Assembly: GCF_000308615.1 (NCBI RefSeq)
Contig: NZ_BAGB01000153.1
Span: 1 to 38,489, forward strand
DNA length: 38,489 nucleotides
Direction of reading: 5' to 3'
Source: Nocardia jiangxiensis NBRC 101359
GTDB lineage: Bacteria; Actinomycetota; Actinomycetes; Mycobacteriales; Mycobacteriaceae
Position numbers and translations under genes: made by a program. Below, one piece after another: positions 33,472-38,489 of this stretch (position 1 is its first letter; the number at the start of each line of letters is the position of its first letter). Under the pieces are notes generated by a model. It searched no databases, had not been told where the DNA came from, and saw only the letters and a list, made by a program, of their open reading frames with translations.

Positions 33472-34596
33472 ATGGCCGACATCGGCAATGCGGGGGCTAA
33501 TGAACGGGTGCACCGCGCGACGTCGGCCCTGGCCGCAGGATCAGCGGTGGTGGTTCTCGACGATATCGGCGGCGAGGATGAAGGCGAACTGGTCTTCGCC
33601 GCCGAATTCGCAACTCCGAAGCTGCTGGCATTCAGCGTCGAGCACACATCGGGCTTCGTATGTGTCGCACTGACTTCCGAGGACTGCCACCGGCTCGAGT
33701 TGCCGCCGATGGCTCAGCATGATCGCGACGGGCGCAACACCGCCTATCGAGTGACTGTCGACCGGATCGGCAGCGGGACGGGCATTTCTTCGATCGATCG
33801 CGCGCACACTGTCGCAGCGCTGGCTGCTGAGGGATCGCGCCCTGGCGATTTCAGCCGACCCGGCCACGTCATCCCGTTGCGCTCCCGTGACGGCGGGATC
33901 CTGCGACATCCCGGGCGCACCGAGGCCGCGGTCGACCTGGCTCGTCTCGCCGGCCTACGCCCGGCCGCGGCGATGTCGGAAATCGTCTCGACTCTACGGC
34001 CCAGCGAAATGGCGCGCGGGGCGGAAGTAGCGGATTTCGCGCACATGCATGGTTTGCGGATGGTGTGCATCTCCGATCTGATCCGCTATCGGCGGAACAC
34101 GGAGCCACAAGTTGAACGTGTCGTGGCCACCACCCTGCCCACACGATGGGGCCGACTGCGAGCAATCGGATTCCGCGGAATCTACGACGGCACCGACCAT
34201 GTGGCTCTCATAACCGGTGATGTGACCGATTCGAGAGCGCCATCGCCGATCCCGGTGCACGTGCACACCGAATGCCTGACCGGCGACGTGTTCGGTTCCT
34301 CGGAATGTGAATGCGCAGTGGCACTGGAGGAAGCCATGAGAGTGGTAATGGAGCAGGAGCGCGGGGTGGTTGTCTATGTTCGCGCCGCCGATTCGCCGAA
34401 TGCGTGCGGCCTCCTGACTTCTGCCACGAACACGATCACGACAGTCGGCTCTGCAGAGGTGGCTGCCGCCATACTTGCCGATCTCGGGGTTCACACCGTA
34501 CAACCGGTGGGGCCAACGCAGGGGCTGCGTGAGATTTTGCTCGAACGACTGGAGGGGGCTCCGGTCGATACCGAACGTCGAAGGAAACAAACATGA
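33472..34596 (+). CDS. Degenerate RibBA-like protein (DHBP synthase / GTP cyclohydrolase II homologue)
   Basis: This 374-aa protein has the two-domain layout of RibBA, which makes riboflavin precursors, but key residues are changed. In the RibB part (1-205) the acidic loop DDxDRExEGD reads DDIGGEDEGE (30-39). The RHTSG block reads EHTSG (57-61). The catalytic His of GHTEA is Arg149 (GRTEA). In the RibA part (206-374) the zinc cysteines are kept (268, 279, 281), but the catalytic stretch RGHEGRGIGL reads RAADSPNACGL (304-314), about 25 residues after it are missing and the TNNP motif is gone. It is probably not a riboflavin enzyme. The ATG at 33472 has GAGGAG in front; the stop overlaps korA by 4 nt. 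A flavin-binding or new catalytic role is possible. Confidence 0.88.
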   Translation: MADIGNAGANERVHRATSALAAGSAVVVLDDIGGEDEGELVFAAEFATPKLLAFSVEHTSGFVCVALTSEDCHRLELPPMAQHDRDGRNTAYRVTVDRIGSGTGISSIDRAHTVAALAAEGSRPGDFSRPGHVIPLRSRDGGILRHPGRTEAAVDLARLAGLRPAAAMSEIVSTLRPSEMARGAEVADFAHMHGLRMVCISDLIRYRRNTEPQVERVVATTLPTRWGRLRAIGFRGIYDGTDHVALITGDVTDSRAPSPIPVHVHTECLTGDVFGSSECECAVALEEAMRVVMEQERGVVVYVRAADSPNACGLLTSATNTITTVGSAEVAAAILADLGVHTVQPVGPTQGLREILLERLEGAPVDTERRRKQT

Positions 34597-36458
34597 ACGC
34601 TCCCGCCCGCGCCTCAAAGGCGTTGAATCGTGTGGTCATCCGGTTCGCCGGAGACTCGGGAGACGGTATGCAACTGGCTGGTGACCGTTTCACCTCCGAG
34701 GCTGCCGCCTTCGGAAATGATCTGGCCACCATGCCCAACTTCCCGGCAGAGATTCGGGCTCCACAAGGAACCATTCCCGGCGTCTCATCGTTTCAGATTC
34801 ACTTTGCGGACTACGACATCCTGACCCCGGGTGATCGGCCGGATGTCCTCGTCGCGATGAATCCCGCAGCGCTGAAATCAAATCTGGGAGAATTGGCGCT
34901 GGGCGGAATTCTGATTGTGAATGCGGACGAATTCGTGAAGCGGAATCTCACCAAGGCTGGTTACGCGAGCAACCCTTTGGATGACCCTGCTCTCGCTGAA
35001 ACGTACCAGCTGCATCGCGTCGCGATGAGCACACTAACGCAGGAAGCGCTGGCCCACACCGGTCTGGGGAAGAAGGATGCGCTGCGTTGCAAGAACATGT
35101 TCGCCCTCGGGCTGTTGTCCTGGATGTACCACCGCCCGACCGACGGTACCGAGCGCTTTCTGAAAGAGAAGTTCGCTGCTCATCCGCAGGTTGCCGACGC
35201 TAACATTCTGGCGTTCCGCACCGGTTGGAACTACGGCGAAACTACCGAATCCTTCGCGGCCACATACGAAGTCGCACCGGCAACCCTCCCTCCAGGACGT
35301 TATCGGCAGATCACGGGAAACACCGCCCTGGCGTACGGGATCGTCGTTTCCGGTGTGCGTTCGGGGCTGACAGTTCTGCTCGGAGGCTATCCGATCACCC
35401 CTGCTTCGGACATCTTGCATGAGGTCAGTAAGCACAAGAATTTCGGCGTACTCACATTTCAAGCCGAGGACGAGATCGCCGGTATCGGTGCGGCATTGGG
35501 ACATGCGTTCGGCGGCGGGCTCGGGGTGACGACGACCTCCGGACCCGGGATCGCGCTGAAGTCCGAGACGATCGGACTGGCGGTGATGACCGAACTGCCG
35601 TTGATCATCATCGATGTGCAACGCGGTGGGCCTTCGACCGGACTACCGACCAAGACCGAACAGGCCGACCTGCTCCAGGCGATGTTCGGACGTAACGGCG
35701 AATGTCCGGTTCCCATTCTTGCACCGAGATCGCCAGCGGACTGTTTCGAGACCATGTTGGAAGCGAGCCGAATCGCTCTGACTTATCGCACACCGGTGTT
35801 CGTCCTCTCCGATGGTGCTATCGCGAATGGTTCCGAGCCGTGGCGTGTCCCGGCCGTCGCCTCTTTGCCGGAGTTGACCGTTCGATTCGCCACAGCACCA
35901 AATGCCACCGATGGTTCCGGAAACTTCTGGCCCTACCGCCGTGACCCTGAAACGCTCGCGCGCGACTGGGCGATACCGGGCACGCCTGGACTGACGCACC
36001 GCATCGGTGGCCTGGAGAAAGCAGATGGCACGGGCAACATCTCGTACGATCCCGAAAACCACGAACACATGGTCCGCGTTCGCCAGGCCAAGGTCGATGG
36101 CATCGAAGTTCCGGACCTCAAAGTCGACGATCCATCCGGGTGCGCAAAGGTTCTCGTTCTCGGATGGGGTTCGTCCTACGGTCCCATCGGAGCGGCCGTC
36201 CGGCGGATCAGGGCGGCGGGATTGCATGTCGCACAGGCACATGTGCGGAATCTCAATCCGTTTCCCGCGAATCTCGGCCGACTGCTCGCCGGCTATGAGC
36301 GAGTGGTAGTCCCCGAACTCAATCTCGGCCAGTTGGCGATGCTGCTGCGCGCCCGCTATCTGGTCGACGTGAAGTCGTACACCAAGGTCGCCGGGCTGCC
36401 CTTCAAAGCCGAGGAACTCGAAAGAGTTCTCATGAACCACATTTCAGGAGGAGAGTAG
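34593..36458 (+). CDS. korA: 2-oxoacid:ferredoxin oxidoreductase, alpha (gamma-alpha fused) subunit
   Basis: This 621-aa subunit of the KorAB type oxidises 2-oxoacids (2-oxoglutarate in the best-studied cases) with CoA, giving acyl-CoA, CO2 and reduced ferredoxin. The N-terminal gamma-type domain (12-200) starts VVIRFAGDSGDGMQLAG. The alpha domain begins near 235 with TGNTALAYGIVVSGV and contains GGYPITPASDILHE and TTTSGPGIALKSE. A C-terminal part has GWGSSYGPIGAAV. Its ATG overlaps the stop of the RibBA-like gene and the beta subunit starts directly after its stop. Substrate specificity for 2-oxoglutarate is not proved by sequence alone. Confidence 0.94.
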   Translation: MNAPARASKALNRVVIRFAGDSGDGMQLAGDRFTSEAAAFGNDLATMPNFPAEIRAPQGTIPGVSSFQIHFADYDILTPGDRPDVLVAMNPAALKSNLGELALGGILIVNADEFVKRNLTKAGYASNPLDDPALAETYQLHRVAMSTLTQEALAHTGLGKKDALRCKNMFALGLLSWMYHRPTDGTERFLKEKFAAHPQVADANILAFRTGWNYGETTESFAATYEVAPATLPPGRYRQITGNTALAYGIVVSGVRSGLTVLLGGYPITPASDILHEVSKHKNFGVLTFQAEDEIAGIGAALGHAFGGGLGVTTTSGPGIALKSETIGLAVMTELPLIIIDVQRGGPSTGLPTKTEQADLLQAMFGRNGECPVPILAPRSPADCFETMLEASRIALTYRTPVFVLSDGAIANGSEPWRVPAVASLPELTVRFATAPNATDGSGNFWPYRRDPETLARDWAIPGTPGLTHRIGGLEKADGTGNISYDPENHEHMVRVRQAKVDGIEVPDLKVDDPSGCAKVLVLGWGSSYGPIGAAVRRIRAAGLHVAQAHVRNLNPFPANLGRLLAGYERVVVPELNLGQLAMLLRARYLVDVKSYTKVAGLPFKAEELERVLMNHISGGE

Positions 36459-37526
36459 TTGACTACCGTCGAACTCGGGCTGCCGGAACTCGGTGGCATG
36501 GATCTTGTCCCGCGCACCGAGCTGCCGGACAGGCCCGCAGGTTTCAAGTCGGACCAGGAGGTTCGCTGGTGTCCCGGCTGTGGTGACTACGCCGTACTGA
36601 ACGCAGTCCAGTCCTTCCTCCCGACTCTGGGATTGCAGCGCGAGAACATCGTCTTCATTTCCGGCATCGGTTGTTCGTCGCGATTCCCGTACTACCTCGA
36701 GACATATGGCATGCACTCGATCCACGGTCGGGCGCCAGCGATCGCAACCGGGCTGGCCATCGGCCGACCCGACCTGTCGATCTGGGTCGTCACGGGGGAC
36801 GGCGATGCATTGTCGATCGGTGGCAACCATCTGATCCATGCCTTGCGCCGCAATGTGAACATCAAGATCTTGCTGTTCAACAATCGGATCTATGGCCTCA
36901 CCAAGGGGCAGTATTCACCGACATCCGAGGTGGGCAAGGTCACGAAGTCGACCCCGTTGGGCTCATTGGACAATCCACTGAACCCGGTCTCGCTGGCACT
37001 CGGAGCAGAAGCGACTTTCGTCGGGCGCGCCATGGACTCCGATAGAAAGGGGCTCACCGAGGTTCTGACCGCGGCCGCACAGCATCGCGGCGCGGCACTG
37101 GTCGAGATCTATCAGAATTGCCCGATCTTCAACGACGGTGCATTCGATGCGTTGAAAGACGTCGGATCCGCCCCGCAGCACCTGATTCAGCTCCGGGCGG
37201 GCGAGCCGATCATCTTCGGTCCCGAGCGGAAGTTCGCGGTGGTGCGGGACGAGGTCACCGGCGGGCTCACCGTGGGGCGCGGCGATCAGGTCGACCGCAG
37301 CCGGATCGTTGTACACGACCCCACTCGGCCGGACCCTTCTCAGGCCTTCGCGCTGTCGCGCATTTCCGGCGGCTCGGCTGAATACGCCGTCACCGGCGTC
37401 ATTCGCAATGTCGTAGCCCCGGCATACGACGATGCGGTACGTCATCAGGCCGCTGAAGCAACCACTCGAATGCCGACCGACCTCGAAGCTCTCATCACCG
37501 GAAAAGAAACCTGGACAGTGAAATGA
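36459..37526 (+). CDS. korB: 2-oxoacid:ferredoxin oxidoreductase, beta (TPP-binding) subunit
   Basis: This 355-aa subunit carries the thiamine-pyrophosphate site GDGDALSIGGNH (113-124) followed by NNRIYGLTKGQ (141-151), and the iron-sulfur motif WCPGCGDY (37-44) with a further Cys in GIGCSSR. It forms the catalytic centre together with KorA. The start is a TTG at 36459, directly after the korA stop, with AGGAGGAG in front. The stop overlaps the ATG of the ferredoxin gene by 4 nt, so the acceptor protein is made with the enzyme. Length is normal for the family. Confidence 0.95.
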   Translation: MTTVELGLPELGGMDLVPRTELPDRPAGFKSDQEVRWCPGCGDYAVLNAVQSFLPTLGLQRENIVFISGIGCSSRFPYYLETYGMHSIHGRAPAIATGLAIGRPDLSIWVVTGDGDALSIGGNHLIHALRRNVNIKILLFNNRIYGLTKGQYSPTSEVGKVTKSTPLGSLDNPLNPVSLALGAEATFVGRAMDSDRKGLTEVLTAAAQHRGAALVEIYQNCPIFNDGAFDALKDVGSAPQHLIQLRAGEPIIFGPERKFAVVRDEVTGGLTVGRGDQVDRSRIVVHDPTRPDPSQAFALSRISGGSAEYAVTGVIRNVVAPAYDDAVRHQAAEATTRMPTDLEALITGKETWTVK

Positions 37527-37858
37527 CCTATGTGATTACCGATGCATGCGTTGACCTGAAGGATCGCGCGTGTGTGGAGGAATGTCCCGTGGATTGTATC
37601 TACGAGGGTGCACGCATGCTGTACATCAACCCTGACGAATGCGTCGACTGTGGTGCCTGCGAACCGGTTTGCCCCGTCGAGGCCATTTACCACGAGGATG
37701 ATCTGCCGGATGACCGAACCGAGTACGTGTCGGTCAACCTCGAGTTCTTTGCAGGACTGGGGTCCCCCGGCGGCGCGAAATCGGTTGGTGCACAGTCATT
37801 CGACGCAGCAGTCGTCGAGGCACTACCCATCCGGGTGACGAGTGAGAGCGAACACTGA
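37523..37858 (+). CDS. fdxA: 7Fe ferredoxin ([3Fe-4S][4Fe-4S])
   Basis: This 111-aa ferredoxin has eight cysteines at 9, 17, 21, 25, 40, 43, 46 and 50. By family rule, Cys9, Cys17 and Cys50 hold a [3Fe-4S] cluster, Cys21, Cys40, Cys43 and Cys46 a [4Fe-4S] cluster, and Cys25 is free. ACVEECPVDCIYEG and CVDCGACEPVCPVEAI are the two signatures. The C-terminal extension is as in actinobacterial FdxA. It overlaps korB by 4 nt and is the natural electron acceptor of KorAB; it could pass electrons to the second P450. Its sequence type differs clearly from the small [3Fe-4S] ferredoxin at 23337. Confidence 0.95.
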   Translation: MTYVITDACVDLKDRACVEECPVDCIYEGARMLYINPDECVDCGACEPVCPVEAIYHEDDLPDDRTEYVSVNLEFFAGLGSPGGAKSVGAQSFDAAVVEALPIRVTSESEH

Positions 37859-37859
37859 G

Positions 37860-38489
37860 GTGGTCAGCTCTGAGCAGGCAGAGAAGGGCTTTGCGCCGGC
37901 CGCGGAGTTCGCCGCTGTGGCCAATGCCGATGCGTCCCTGTACGATCGGTCCGCCTCGGACCGTGATGGGTTCTGGACCGAGCAGGCGCACCGGCTGCAC
38001 TGGCACGAACCCTTCAGTCGTGTCCTGGACTGGGACGACGCTCCGGTCGCCCGCTGGTTCGGCGACGGCAAACTCAACGTCGCCTACAACTGCGTGGACC
38101 GACACGTCGCCGACGGCCACGGTGACCAGATCGCCATTCACTGGGTCGGTGAACCCGGCGATACTCGCGACATCACCTACCGTCAGTTGCTGATCGAAGT
38201 ATCCAGGGCCGCAAATTATTTCACCGAACTCGGGTTGGTGGCCGGTGATCGGGTGGCGATCTATCTGCCGATAATCCCGGAGGCGATCGTCGCGATGCTG
38301 GCCTGCGCCCGGTTGGGGCTGGTGCACTCGGTGGTATTCGCGGGGTTCTCGGCGGGTGCGCTGCGGCAGCGGATCGAGGATGCGCAGGCCCGGCTAGTGG
38401 TCACGGCGGACGGGCAGTGGCGGCGAGGGAAACCGGCCGCATTGAAGGAGTCGGTGAACGAAGCCCTTGCGGGGCAGCAGGATTCGACT
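37860..38489 (+). CDS. Acetyl-CoA synthetase-like acyl-CoA ligase, N-terminal part
   Basis: The gene is cut by the window end after 210 codons. The visible part matches the N-terminus of acetate/propionate-CoA ligases of the AMP-forming family: FWTEQAHRLHW, a WFGDGKLNVAYNCVDRH block, DITYRQLL and VAIYLPIIPEAIVAMLA, then GLVHSVVFAGFSAGALRQRI. The ATP-binding and catalytic parts lie outside. A GTG at 37860 is taken as the start; an in-frame GTG at 37842 overlapping fdxA is an alternative. Following KorAB and FdxA directly, it may activate a short acid (acetate, propionate or a pathway fragment) for central metabolism. Confidence 0.9.
   Translation, partial: MVSSEQAEKGFAPAAEFAAVANADASLYDRSASDRDGFWTEQAHRLHWHEPFSRVLDWDDAPVARWFGDGKLNVAYNCVDRHVADGHGDQIAIHWVGEPGDTRDITYRQLLIEVSRAANYFTELGLVAGDRVAIYLPIIPEAIVAMLACARLGLVHSVVFAGFSAGALRQRIEDAQARLVVTADGQWRRGKPAALKESVNEALAGQQDST

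Noticed and set aside
16962..38489. Naming the operon a camphor or cineole cluster
   Set aside because: Only the general enzyme logic matches. No substrate-specific protein can be recognised, so the substrate is left open.
1..38489. CRISPR array, tRNA, rRNA or intact insertion sequence
   Set aside because: No regular spaced repeats, tRNA-like cloverleaf, rRNA core sequence or transposase with terminal repeats was seen on either strand.

Overview
The window is 38.5 kb of high-GC DNA with actinobacterial gene style: dense codon-biased ORFs, GTG/TTG starts, many 4-nt ATGA overlaps, MalT-like and XRE/MmyB regulators, and F420/FMN luciferase-like enzymes. It most resembles a mycolic-acid actinomycete such as Nocardia or Rhodococcus; this is inferred from gene content, not from a marker gene. 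No rRNA, tRNA, CRISPR array or intact mobile element was seen.

Left part (about 1-16 kb), a mixed accessory/regulatory region. A 1079-aa Ser/Thr kinase-NTPase-LuxR fusion lies on the minus strand (284-3523). After a 755-nt stretch without a recognisable gene come minus-strand oxidoreductase units: LLM monooxygenase then SDR (6272 to 4279), and MBL hydrolase, aldo/keto reductase, small DUF3263-like protein and TetR regulator (9559 to 6605). A decayed LuxR/MalT-type regulator (about 9783-10621) follows. Next is an XRE/MmyB regulator overlapping a DUF2255 gene, divergent from an alpha/beta hydrolase. Then come an HSL-type esterase and a 569-aa coiled-coil protein of unknown function.

Right part (16.07 kb to the end), a catabolic region entirely on the plus strand. 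After a stand-alone FMN reductase and a 376-nt regulatory gap rich in dyads, 21 genes follow with gaps of at most 64 nt and several start/stop overlaps: LLM monooxygenase, two crotonases, CaiB/BaiF CoA-transferase, HAPMO-like Baeyer-Villiger monooxygenase, VOC protein, [3Fe-4S] ferredoxin, ferredoxin reductase, P450, Zn-alcohol dehydrogenase, second P450, second Zn-alcohol dehydrogenase, aldehyde dehydrogenase, second LLM monooxygenase, third crotonase, flavin reductase, degenerate RibBA-like protein, KorA, KorB, 7Fe ferredoxin and an acetyl-CoA-synthetase-like gene cut by the window end.

How the genes may work together (inference). The P450s hydroxylate a hydrophobic, probably alicyclic or terpenoid substrate using the local ferredoxin and reductase. 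The dehydrogenases oxidise alcohol to ketone or aldehyde to acid. The BVMO and the FMNH2-dependent LLM enzymes insert oxygen beside carbonyls. The crotonases, CoA-transferase and CoA ligase process the ring-opened acids. KorAB may oxidise a 2-oxoacid product and return electrons as reduced ferredoxin. The architecture recalls bacterial camphor/cineole pathways, but the substrate cannot be read from sequence. The most unusual parts are the RibBA-like protein with lost catalytic residues in both domains, the crotonase lacking both catalytic glutamates, and KorAB built into an oxygenase operon.
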